A stretch of DNA of 9,582 nucleotides from Casp-actino8 sp046082625 (GTDB lineage: Bacteria > Actinomycetota > Acidimicrobiia > Acidimicrobiales > Ilumatobacteraceae): the NCBI GenBank assembly GCA_046082625.1, contig JBJTYE010000098.1, forward strand, positions 1 to 9,582, read 5' to 3'. The translations under genes were made by a program, and so were the position numbers. Positions 1 through 6,433 of this stretch are shown here, in pieces. Below the pieces are notes generated by a model. The model was not told the origin of the DNA, made no database searches, and was given only the letters and a program-made list of their open reading frames with translations. Numbering within the stretch: position 1 is the first letter of the stretch; every line of letters begins with the position of its first letter.

Positions 1-470
1 TCGCGCACCGACATCTGGGTCTCGGGATGAACGATCCTGATGTCGGCACCCAGACAGATCTGGATCCCGCCTCCGAGCGCGTGACCGTGGACGGCGGCGA
101 TCACGGGGACCGGCACCTCCTGCCAGACCCACGACACCTGCTGGCCGAGATGCGTGATCCGACCGGCGGCCATCGATCCGGGACTGCCCTGTTCTCCTTC
201 GGCATCCTTGGCGGACGCTCCTCCGGCCATCTGTTGGAAGGAGCCGAAATCGAGACCGGCGCAGAACGAGGAGCCTTCCCCCGACAGCACCACTGCTCGA
301 ACGCCAGTCGCGCTCTTCAGCCAGTCCCCGGCCTCGGCCAGGGCCATGAACATCGCCCCGTCGAGAGCGTTGCGCTTGTCGGCTCGCGTGAGACGGACAT
401 CGGCGACACCATCGTCCAGCGAGATGGCGACACGATCGTGGAAGGACACTGCATGACTCGGAGCGCTCAT
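1..470 (-). CDS. Enoyl-CoA hydratase/isomerase (crotonase family), 5' part, runs off left edge
   Basis: Reverse-strand reading from the ATG at 470-468 stays open to the window edge, giving 156 complete residues plus a cut codon. The crotonase fold is clear. An N-terminal strand/DGVADVRLTR stretch (20-29) is followed by KRNALD (32-37). The first oxyanion-hole segment is GEGSSFCAGLD (64-74) and the second is HGHALGGGIQICLGADIRI (128-146). The position of the first catalytic Glu of classical hydratases (GGGCE) is Gln137 here. The second catalytic position falls on the cut codon, which begins GA and so encodes Glu or Asp. The pattern GGGIQICLGADIRIV resembles the actinobacterial/proteobacterial PRK07509-like crotonases as I remember them. 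The likely role is in fatty acyl-CoA or related acyl-CoA metabolism in the cytoplasm; the exact reaction cannot be assigned. The start is supported by alignment to the usual N-terminus; a weak AGGA lies upstream. It is divergent from the GT-C gene starting at 524. Confidence 0.9.
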   Translation of the reverse strand, partial: MSAPSHAVSFHDRVAISLDDGVADVRLTRADKRNALDGAMFMALAEAGDWLKSATGVRAVVLSGEGSSFCAGLDFGSFQQMAGGASAKDAEGEQGSPGSMAAGRITHLGQQVSWVWQEVPVPVIAAVHGHALGGGIQICLGADIRIVHPETQMSVR

Positions 471-476
471 GGCGCA

Positions 477-482
477 ATCCTG
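477..482 (-). promoter_or_regulatory. Possible leaderless -10 element for the crotonase gene
   Basis: Read on the minus strand the hexamer is CAGGAT. It matches the key A at position 2 and T at position 6 of TANNNT but has C at position 1. Its last T is separated from the ATG at 470 by 6 bp, the distance expected if transcription begins at the start codon. It overlaps the outer edge of the inverted-repeat arm. Without the conserved first T this is only suggestive. Confidence 0.25.
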
Positions 483-514
483 TCAGGTCCGCGCCGATCC
501 GGTGGACCTGACAG
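480..514. promoter_or_regulatory. Perfect 11-bp inverted repeat in divergent promoter region (candidate operator)
   Basis: The arms CTGTCAGGTCC (480-490) and GGACCTGACAG (504-514) are exact reverse complements with a 13-bp spacer. The pairing can extend inward by a G-U (491/503) and a C-G (492/502). Each arm also contains its own small dyad: CCTGTCAGG at 479-487 and CTGACAG at 508-514. The outer edge of each arm lies exactly 9 bp from the neighbouring start codon (ATG at 470 on minus, GTG at 524 on plus). The symmetry suggests an operator controlling both the crotonase and the GT-C gene. A 5'-leader hairpin is less likely because of the position at the start codons. The binding protein is unknown. 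Confidence 0.6.
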
Positions 515-517
515 ACT
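512..517 (+). promoter_or_regulatory. Possible leaderless -10 element for the GT-C gene at 524
   Basis: The hexamer is CAGACT, with A at position 2 and T at position 6 as in TANNNT but C at position 1. Six bp separate it from the GTG at 524, so transcription could start on the first base of the start codon. It mirrors the minus-strand CAGGAT on the other arm of the inverted repeat. No Shine-Dalgarno sequence is visible before this GTG, which fits a leaderless message. Confidence 0.25.
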
Positions 518-523
518 TCGACG

Positions 524-2086
524 GTGCCCCGGGTCGTCGTCGCCATCAGCGCACTCGGCGCCCTGATCGTGGGCGTCGTGCAGTTCCGGCACGGCATCGT
601 GCCCCTCCTCGACACGGTCACGTACTGGAGCGGCGCCGAGGCCATCACCCGCGGGGACGTGTTCCGCACCACGCTGGCACCCTCCTTTTCCAACTTTTCG
701 GCCCTCGAGGTCCTGGAACGGGGAGGGAAACTGCCTTTCGTCGACTTCCCGGTCGGCTATCCGTTCATCGCAGGAATTCTGGGGGCCGTGATCGGCGTCC
801 GCCGGGCCATGGAGATCGTGGTTCTCGGAGCGCTCATGGCCATCGCCGTGGCACTGGTGGTCGGCGGGCGGTCCCGGCAAGGTGAAGATCGGGAGCGTAC
901 CGACGTGGTACTCGCAGCCATCGGCGTGCTCCTGGTGGCCTCGCCGACCATGCGTCTGGTCACCCAAGGAGCACTCTCGGAACCTCTCTTCTGCGCCGCC
1001 GTGCTCTGGCTGGTCATCGCCTTGGCGCGCTATCGACAAGGAGCACGATGGCTGCCGGTACCCGTCCTGGTGATGGTGGCGTCGCTCCTGCGATTCCTCG
1101 GTGCACCGTTGGCGGTGTTGGCTGGATGGGAGCGCTACCGCCGCACCGGACGCATCGGCGGATCCGTCATCTGGACCGCGACGATGATGATTCCGGCGAC
1201 ATCCAACATCGTGCTGGCGAATCTGGCCGGGGGCGGACACGGCGCCGGCTGGCGCGGCATCGATCGCATCGACGCGGAGACCTTCGTGCGCTCGGTGGGA
1301 GGTTGGTTCGACGGTCGCCAGGGAGACATCCGTCGGACATACTTCACTCTCGACGGACCGTCGTGGTGGTCGTGGCCGGTGGCAGTCGGCTGGTTGTTGC
1401 TGGTGACCGTCGTCGTGATCGCCACCGTGACCAGATCTCGATCGACCATCGGACGTTTCGTGCCGCGACTTCCGGTCGCGTCCGAGTTGGCGCTGACCGC
1501 GGCCGCAATCATGAGCGCCGGTCTGCTGGCCGGCATCATGGGTTTCGACGCACTGGTCATCGCCGACAACCGTCTGATGTTGCCCGGCGGTGTACTCACC
1601 ATCGCCGCCCTCGCCTGGTGGATGGCGTCATGGCCCGGACGCCAACTGGTCATGTGGGGGGCGGTGGTCGTGTGGGCCGTCACCGCTGTTCGACCCTGGC
1701 AGGTGACCGACATGTTCAGTGACCGGGACACCGCTTCGGTATTGGCGACCACCGTGGCCGCTTTGTCCGACGAGATCACGGTGGTCGTCACCAACGATGC
1801 CGACCTGGTGCACTGGGAGACCGGCCTGCCGGCGGTGTACGCGCCGATGCCGGTCAAACCACTCACCGGCGACGTGGTCGACGTCGAACCGCTGTACCGC
1901 GAACTGCCGTGTGCCCTGTTGCAGGCTCGCGGTGCGGTCGTGATCGACGATCGAGCCACGTTCTCGGTGGTCGACGTCGAACGTTTGGATGCCGAGGTCG
2001 AGAGCGGACGGCTCACGTCCACCGACGGTGACGGTACGACCGTCTATGTACCGACGTCGACGGCCTGCGCGCCCTCCCCCGACTGA
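524..2086 (+). CDS. GT-C-like polytopic membrane glycosyltransferase, 520 aa
   Basis: The protein is hydrophobic with about 9-10 predicted membrane segments, starting at residues 4-20 and ending near 374-389. It has the layout of GT-C enzymes (ArnT/PMT/mannosyltransferase-like), which transfer sugar from polyprenyl-phosphate-sugar on the outer face of the membrane. After the first helix comes LLDTVTYW (28-35), with an acidic residue in the first external loop (Asp30). VDFPVGYPFIAG (73-84) follows, resembling the Pro-rich segment before the next helix. Other marks are SEPLF (152-156), LLRFLGAPLAVLAG (188-201) and ADNRLMLPGG (347-356). The last 130 residues form a soluble tail (TNDADLVHWETGLPAVYAP, 423-441) of a type often seen at the C-terminus of such proteins. 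The GTG start is the first possible one: an in-frame TGA lies at 509-511. The 3' end overlaps the convergent GT-C gene by 43 bp. Donor and acceptor cannot be named. Confidence 0.8.
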   Translation: MPRVVVAISALGALIVGVVQFRHGIVPLLDTVTYWSGAEAITRGDVFRTTLAPSFSNFSALEVLERGGKLPFVDFPVGYPFIAGILGAVIGVRRAMEIVVLGALMAIAVALVVGGRSRQGEDRERTDVVLAAIGVLLVASPTMRLVTQGALSEPLFCAAVLWLVIALARYRQGARWLPVPVLVMVASLLRFLGAPLAVLAGWERYRRTGRIGGSVIWTATMMIPATSNIVLANLAGGGHGAGWRGIDRIDAETFVRSVGGWFDGRQGDIRRTYFTLDGPSWWSWPVAVGWLLLVTVVVIATVTRSRSTIGRFVPRLPVASELALTAAAIMSAGLLAGIMGFDALVIADNRLMLPGGVLTIAALAWWMASWPGRQLVMWGAVVVWAVTAVRPWQVTDMFSDRDTASVLATTVAALSDEITVVVTNDADLVHWETGLPAVYAPMPVKPLTGDVVDVEPLYRELPCALLQARGAVVIDDRATFSVVDVERLDAEVESGRLTSTDGDGTTVYVPTSTACAPSPD

Positions 2087-3570
2087 CGCCAGCGCCACCT
2101 CCGACGCATCCAGCCGACCACCATCACCGCCGCGGCCACCGTGGTCAAGGGGTCGGTCATGGTGCGAAAGCGGGCCTGCTCGCCGAGTTCGGCCACGGCG
2201 CCCACCACCACCGTGAAGGCCACGGTCCATCCGATCACCACTGCGCCGAGAGCCCGCGGATCGTACGTCTCTCCGGACCGAACGACTCTCCTGATCCGCG
2301 CCACCCCGGCACCGATGACCAATCCGTACATCGGAATCAGAAGCAGTCCGAAGTCGACCGGAGCCTCGAGACGCCCGAAGACCGGTGTGCCCCAGCCGCG
2401 AGTCGACAGCACCCCGCCGAGATCCAGTCGCAGGATCGAGTAGGTCCGGTCGAGAGTCCGCATCACCCATGACGAACTCTCGGGCGGCGTCCCGGACACT
2501 GCGAAGGTGGTCCGCACCGACCAGAGACGTCCTTCCAGCCATACCTCGGGATGCTCCCGGATCACGGCCCAGGCATCGCGCCCCGCCTGATCGAAGATCG
2601 GGAGGAAGCACTCGTAGTTGAAATTCGGACTCCACGGATCGGTCGTTCGCATCGGTTCAGTGAGGGAGCGGTGCGCTCGGCTGGGTCGACACGGCTCGAC
2701 CGCGTCGGCGTACAGGGCGTATTTCCCGAACGGTCCGATCACGGCCACATCGGACACCAGGCCGCGGTCGTACATGTCGTCCAGATCGTCGAGATCGAGG
2801 ACCGGGATGACAGCGCGTTGCAGATTCATCCCGAACCAACTGGACACCGTGGCGCGATCGAAGAGGACGTAGTTCTTGCCCATCCAGGCCCCGATGACGA
2901 TGAGCGGCACCAACACTGCCGTCACGACGGCGCGTCGAGCGAGTCGACGACGGTAGGTCCACAGCGTTGCCGCCAGAACCACTGCCAACCACACCGGGTG
3001 GTAGAGGCTGCGGGTCATGGCCACTGCGGTGAGGACGATGGCCAGGAGCACCACCCGCCGCCGAGGATCCAGAACTCGCCGGGTCGCGACCTCCGCGCCC
3101 GGACCGATGGCCACGAGGGCCACGGCCACCAACAGAGCGGCCACTGCCAATTCGTAGGTGGGTTCGAAGGCCCCTTTCAGTACTTCGGGGTGCAGCGTGG
3201 CCAGCAACCCGATGACGACGGATGCCCGTGAGCCAGTCCCGAGTCGTCGCGCCAATTCCGCGCACCCCGCCGCCGTGGCGACTCCGAAGGTGGCCATGAC
3301 CACCTGCACGGTCGTGACATCACCGATCGGCGACAGCCAGGCCGCCAACCCGAGGGTGGCGTTCCAGAGGGGTGGTTGCACGTGCAGGTACCAGATGCTC
3401 CGGAGCGGATCACTGGACAAGATGTCCCACGGGATGAGCTGCCAGCCGTAGTCCAGGTACCGGGCGTCGAAGTCCTGGCCGCTCCAGCACACCGCCATGT
3501 ACACGGCCAGCCAGATGGCGCCGGCACGCGCCGCCGAGGGGAGACGCTCGATCGCCGCCCGAACCTTCAC
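2044..3570 (-). CDS. Second GT-C-like membrane protein (glycosyltransferase 39-like), 508 aa
   Basis: This is a polytopic membrane protein with roughly 8-10 hydrophobic segments (for example 17-29, 115-127, 140-155, 172-186, 192-204, 213-229, 404-424, 440-460, 474-488). GT-C features visible are acidic residues in the first external loop (GQDFDARYLDYG, 31-42), then WYLHVQPPLWN (60-70), which is like the HxxPPL segment of GT39-type enzymes. ELGEQARFRTMTDPL (461-475) resembles the late E..RFR..P motif of the same group. A long external loop (about 238-370) carries Cys294 and Cys321, a possible disulphide pair. It starts with GTG at 3570-3568. The upstream acyltransferase stop overlaps this as GTGA, so translation is probably coupled. 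It ends with TAG inside the tail of the convergent GT-C gene. The likely role is transfer of a lipid-linked sugar to an envelope glycan; the substrate is unknown. Confidence 0.75.
   Translation of the reverse strand: MKVRAAIERLPSAARAGAIWLAVYMAVCWSGQDFDARYLDYGWQLIPWDILSSDPLRSIWYLHVQPPLWNATLGLAAWLSPIGDVTTVQVVMATFGVATAAGCAELARRLGTGSRASVVIGLLATLHPEVLKGAFEPTYELAVAALLVAVALVAIGPGAEVATRRVLDPRRRVVLLAIVLTAVAMTRSLYHPVWLAVVLAATLWTYRRRLARRAVVTAVLVPLIVIGAWMGKNYVLFDRATVSSWFGMNLQRAVIPVLDLDDLDDMYDRGLVSDVAVIGPFGKYALYADAVEPCRPSRAHRSLTEPMRTTDPWSPNFNYECFLPIFDQAGRDAWAVIREHPEVWLEGRLWSVRTTFAVSGTPPESSSWVMRTLDRTYSILRLDLGGVLSTRGWGTPVFGRLEAPVDFGLLLIPMYGLVIGAGVARIRRVVRSGETYDPRALGAVVIGWTVAFTVVVGAVAELGEQARFRTMTDPLTTVAAAVMVVGWMRRRWRWRQSGEGAQAVDVGT
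3567..3570 (-). other. GTGA start/stop overlap: translational coupling between acyltransferase and GT-C gene
   Basis: On the minus strand the bases 3570-3567 read GTGA. GTG starts the second GT-C gene and TGA ends the acyltransferase gene. A 4-bp overlap of this kind usually means one polycistronic mRNA and re-initiation by the same ribosome, tying the amounts of the two membrane proteins together. Confidence 0.75.
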
Positions 3571-5651
3571 AGCAGCCGCCCCGCCAGGACGTCGCGGACG
3601 ACGCGATCGATCCAGAGCACCAGCTCGGGCGCGGCATTCAAGTCGATGTGCGCTCCATCGGGTCGCAGGTCGGGATCGAATTGACCGCCGGGATGGGCGC
3701 GCACCGCAGCGGCGAAATCGGCGAACACCACCCGAGCGTCACGCTCGGCGAAGAGGGCGATCAACTCGTTGTAGCGCTGCGTCCGCTCCGGGTCCGCTTC
3801 GTCGAAGGGGGGCGTTCCGGTTTCTCCGGCCACGTAGGGCGGATCGATGTCGGGCATGGAGAACCAGACGATGGGGGTTCCGGGAACATGGATCGTGTCG
3901 ATGAAGGATTCGAAGGCCTCGAGCAACCAGGCGTCGTATTCGGGCATGCCGATGTGCGACCACTCGCTGGAACCCGGGAGTTTTCGGTCCGAGAGATCGG
4001 CGGCGCCGCCGACGATGAGGGTGAGGTTCGGGCGGAACTTGCCGGCGATGGGCCCGAGGGCCTGGCGCCACGGAGTGCAACCGGGGCGCGAGTCCTGTTC
4101 GACTCCGAGGTACACCACCGGAGTGTTCGGTCCGATTCCGCAACCGACTCCGGGACTCGGCTGCACCACGACACCATTGGCTGCCTCCCAGTCGTCGAGA
4201 CCCGATGCCAGGACCCAACTCTGCGAATCCCCCACCATCAACAACCGAGCCGGAAGCGACGCGTCGAGGACCGATCGCGTCGGCGCGTCATCGGGCAACG
4301 TGGGTAATTCGGCGAGGGCTCTCTCCTGCAGTGCCAAGGCGTCGGCATCGAGTGAACTCAAGATGTCATCGGCTGCGGCCCGATGGTTCCGGCCACCGAA
4401 AGCCACGACCGACCCCACCAGGGCCATCAGTCCCAAATAGACGAACAGACGGCGTCCCCGCCACAGGCGACGTTGCCGGACCGGATTCTCCAACAAGTAG
4501 TAGATGATGCAGACCACGACCATGGTGCTGCCGGCTTTCCCGAGGAACATCCAGAAGTGGTCCACGGTGACCCAATTCGTTCCAGGGACGCGCCACCTGG
4601 GCAGATTCGGATCGAGTCGCCACGACTCCCAGAGCAGGAACATGGGCCAGTGGACCAGGTACACGGTGTAGGTGACTTGGCCCAACCACGCCACCGGTTG
4701 CCAACCCAGGAAACGGCACATCCCCGAGTCGGCCGTGGCGAAGGCGATGAGCACCAAAGTGATGCAACCGTTCACCAGGACCGCCCATGGGAAGAAGTGT
4801 TCACCCCATTCGTTGCGCCAGCCCACGGTGAACCACACCGTGAAGGCGAAGGCCAAGAGAGGCCAGGACACCGCGGCCGAGAGCGGACGTCTCAGGAATT
4901 CGATGATCCGCGGGACCTTGTCCCACACCGACCACAGCACGGCGAAGGCCGCCCCCAAGAAGAACTCCCCCATGCGCACTTCGGTGGCGTAATAGGCACA
5001 CGAGGAGTCGGCGCAACGGGCCTGCAACAGCGGCAACTCGGACCACAAGGGAGAATTGCTGCGATAGTGGGCGCCGAGCGCGATGGCTCCGAGCGCCAAC
5101 GCCCCGAACACGACGAACAATCGCCACGCCAGACGACGCGTGCGCTCACTGCGCAGTAACAACAACGACAGCACCGGGAAGACCAGATAGACCTGCTCCT
5201 CGAGCGAGAGACTCCACAGGTGCTGCACGGGATTGCCCAAACCGAACAGCCCGGCGTAGTCCTTGCCGGCGGACTGCAGATAGATGTTCTCGAAGTAGGC
5301 GAGACCGGACATCCACTCCCAGGGCGCGAGGCGCCGCCCGGAGCCGGGGAAGACCGTCCACACCACTGCCACGGCCAGGAGGACGGCGAACGACGCCGGG
5401 AAGAGCCGACGCGCCCGGCGTTCGTAGAAGGTCCGCAACGACACCGTCCCGGTGGTGTTCCACTCGTTCACCATCAAGCGCGTGATCAGGAATCCCGACA
5501 AGGTGAAGAACATCGACACCGTCAGTTCGCCACCGGTCATCCAGGTGGTGCTGTGGTGGTAGAGCAGGACGATGACGACGGCCAGACCACGAACGCCGTC
5601 CAGTGCCGGAAGATGCCCGGTGCGGGACTCGAGAGGAGGGGCCGCGGACAT
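3567..5651 (-). CDS. AT3 family membrane acyltransferase fused to C-terminal SGNH hydrolase domain, 694 aa
   Basis: The N-terminal half is an acyltransferase-3 domain. It contains LPALDGVRGLAV (14-25) with His32 in the first helix, and FFTLSGFLIT (48-57). FYERRARRLFPA (75-86), SLSLEEQVYLVFPV (147-160), TEVRMGEFFLGA (223-234), TYTVYLVHWPMF (327-338) and YYLLENPVR (384-392) follow. About ten membrane segments end near residue 418. The soluble C-terminal part (about 465-694) is an SGNH domain, with GDSQS (474-478) giving Ser476 and PDGAHID (664-670) giving Asp665 and His668. The usual GxND of block III reads GAAD (549-552), so the Asn is missing. By analogy with OatA-type proteins it should move acyl groups across the membrane and O-acylate an extracytoplasmic glycan. 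The start is uncertain. ATG 5651 gives the usual N-terminus length. GTG at 5684 would overlap the GntR stop as GTGA and add 11 residues. Neither has a well-placed Shine-Dalgarno. It is the middle gene of the minus-strand operon. Confidence 0.93.
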   Translation of the reverse strand: MSAAPPLESRTGHLPALDGVRGLAVVIVLLYHHSTTWMTGGELTVSMFFTLSGFLITRLMVNEWNTTGTVSLRTFYERRARRLFPASFAVLLAVAVVWTVFPGSGRRLAPWEWMSGLAYFENIYLQSAGKDYAGLFGLGNPVQHLWSLSLEEQVYLVFPVLSLLLLRSERTRRLAWRLFVVFGALALGAIALGAHYRSNSPLWSELPLLQARCADSSCAYYATEVRMGEFFLGAAFAVLWSVWDKVPRIIEFLRRPLSAAVSWPLLAFAFTVWFTVGWRNEWGEHFFPWAVLVNGCITLVLIAFATADSGMCRFLGWQPVAWLGQVTYTVYLVHWPMFLLWESWRLDPNLPRWRVPGTNWVTVDHFWMFLGKAGSTMVVVCIIYYLLENPVRQRRLWRGRRLFVYLGLMALVGSVVAFGGRNHRAAADDILSSLDADALALQERALAELPTLPDDAPTRSVLDASLPARLLMVGDSQSWVLASGLDDWEAANGVVVQPSPGVGCGIGPNTPVVYLGVEQDSRPGCTPWRQALGPIAGKFRPNLTLIVGGAADLSDRKLPGSSEWSHIGMPEYDAWLLEAFESFIDTIHVPGTPIVWFSMPDIDPPYVAGETGTPPFDEADPERTQRYNELIALFAERDARVVFADFAAAVRAHPGGQFDPDLRPDGAHIDLNAAPELVLWIDRVVRDVLAGRLL

Positions 5652-5680
5652 GACCAGTGACGCTAGCCCTGACCTTCTCG

Positions 5681-6412
5681 TCACTCGACCAAACGCAGGC
5701 CCGTCGGAGCCATCGACGGCTCGACGTTGGGCAACTCCACCACGAACTCGGTGCGATGGGCGGCAAAGACGTGCTCGGAGATCAGAACGGCCCGACCGTT
5801 GGTGTCGGTCGTGACTCGCGTGCACCGCAGCACCGGCGAACCCGTCGGGATGTCCAGCAATACCGCATCGTCATCCGAAGCGGCATCCGCGCCGATGGTC
5901 TGAGTGGCACCCGACAAGGGAACGTCCAGCAATTCGTAGAAGGGCGAGCGTTCGACATCGGCCCGCGACAGGTGCTGGCCGAGGTCGGCTCGACACCACA
6001 CGGTGACCACGGCGAAGGGATCGCCGTCGGCCAGGTTGAGTCGTTTCACTCGCAACACCGAACCGGCTCCGAGGGTCTGGCGGACGCGGCCCGAGGCGTT
6101 CTCGAATCCGAACTCGAGCACCTTGCGCTCGGGAAGGATCCCCTCGTCACGCATCTGGCCCTCGATGGTGCCGAGACGTCCGAGGCTTTGGCGCAGAGGT
6201 ACGGCGGCCACGAACCAGCCGAGACCCTGACGGGCATCCACCAATGATTCCTCGCGCAGAACCTCGAGCGCTCGGCGAATCGTCACCCGGCTGGCTCCGT
6301 AGGAGACCCCCAAATCGGCTTCTGAGGGCAGGAGTCGGCCCTCTCCCAATTCACCCGAACCGATACGTCGCCGCAAATCCTCGGCGATCACCCGATATCT
6401 GATCTCGCGCAC
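5681..6412 (-). CDS. GntR family transcriptional regulator, HutC subfamily (wHTH + UTRA), 243 aa
   Basis: The winged helix-turn-helix spans residues 1-70, with LLPSEADLGVSYGASRVT (27-44), IRRALEVLREESLVDARQG (45-63) and the wing GWFV (65-68), all typical of GntR proteins. Residues about 78-235 form a UTRA ligand-binding domain (VLRVKRLNLADGDPFAVV 119-136; SPVLRCTRVTT 192-202; ISEHVFAAHRTEF 211-223), which defines the HutC subfamily. These regulators bind small metabolites such as sugar phosphates, amino-acid derivatives or acyl compounds. The total length is normal. I chose the GTG at 6412-6410 because it gives the standard N-terminus and a TATAAT sits 6 bp before it. The open frame continues upstream only as antisense of the aconitase gene. 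It is the first gene of an operon with the AT3-SGNH acyltransferase (29 bp or a 4-bp overlap away) and GT-C protein. It is divergent from aconitase, with both promoters inside 21 bp, so autoregulation and aconitase control are likely (inference). The ligand is unknown. Confidence 0.92.
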   Translation of the reverse strand: MREIRYRVIAEDLRRRIGSGELGEGRLLPSEADLGVSYGASRVTIRRALEVLREESLVDARQGLGWFVAAVPLRQSLGRLGTIEGQMRDEGILPERKVLEFGFENASGRVRQTLGAGSVLRVKRLNLADGDPFAVVTVWCRADLGQHLSRADVERSPFYELLDVPLSGATQTIGADAASDDDAVLLDIPTGSPVLRCTRVTTDTNGRAVLISEHVFAAHRTEFVVELPNVEPSMAPTGLRLVE

Positions 6413-6418
6413 ACTTGT

Positions 6419-6424
6419 ATTATA
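6419..6424 (-). promoter_or_regulatory. Consensus -10 box of the GntR operon (leaderless)
   Basis: On the minus strand the hexamer is TATAAT, a perfect sigma-70 -10 consensus. Six bp separate it from the GTG at 6412, placing +1 on the first base of the start codon, so the mRNA is predicted to be leaderless. No convincing -35 box is seen at 16-18 bp spacing, inside the start of the aconitase gene. Confidence 0.7.
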
Positions 6425-6426
6425 CT
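6421..6426 (+). promoter_or_regulatory. -10 box of the aconitase gene (leaderless)
   Basis: The hexamer TATACT matches TANNNT and 5 of 6 consensus bases. It lies 7 bp before the ATG at 6434, so transcription should start at or one base before the start codon. There is no room for a Shine-Dalgarno. An alternative hexamer TATTAT (6418-6423) would leave a leader of a few bases. No clear -35 box is present. It overlaps the opposing TATAAT by 4 bp, so the two polymerases probably cannot load together. Confidence 0.65.
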
Positions 6427-6433
6427 TGTCTCC

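Larger units (their letters stand above)
6413..6429. promoter_or_regulatory. Candidate GntR operator dyad over both divergent -10 boxes
   Basis: The 17-bp sequence ACTTGTATTATACTTGT is a dyad centred on T6421. The core GTAT-T-ATAC (6417-6425) is perfect, two mismatched TT/TT positions follow, and then AC/GT match again. GntR/HutC operators usually have a GT..TA..AC core, so this is a reasonable site, although its centre is odd (9-bp core) rather than the common 8 bp. It also reads as a direct repeat of ACTTGT at 6413 and 6424, 11 bp apart. A dimer bound here would cover both -10 boxes and block both genes. Confidence 0.55.

Noticed and set aside
480..514. Inverted repeat read as a rho-independent terminator
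   Set aside because: It lies between divergent starts, not after a gene, and has no T-run on either side.
27..566. Plus-strand open frames at the left edge opposite the crotonase
   Set aside because: The minus strand encodes a clear crotonase; the plus-strand translations show no recognisable pattern.
457..840. 17-bp exact direct repeat CTCGGAGCGCTCATGGC at 457-473 and 824-840
   Set aside because: The copies lie in unrelated coding contexts (crotonase start on minus, membrane helix on plus). A 17-bp match is somewhat unusual, but the sequence is GC-rich and contains a self-complementary GAGCGCTC; I see no functional link.
1628..2635. 335-codon minus-strand open frame across the GT-C tail region
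   Set aside because: It overlaps two membrane-protein genes in the wrong frames and its product is low-complexity Arg/Gly/Asp-rich, with no hydrophobic segments or motifs.
5652..5680. Separate promoter for the acyltransferase between it and the GntR gene
   Set aside because: The gap is at most 29 bp, with no TANNNT hexamer at a sensible distance from either start; co-transcription is simpler.
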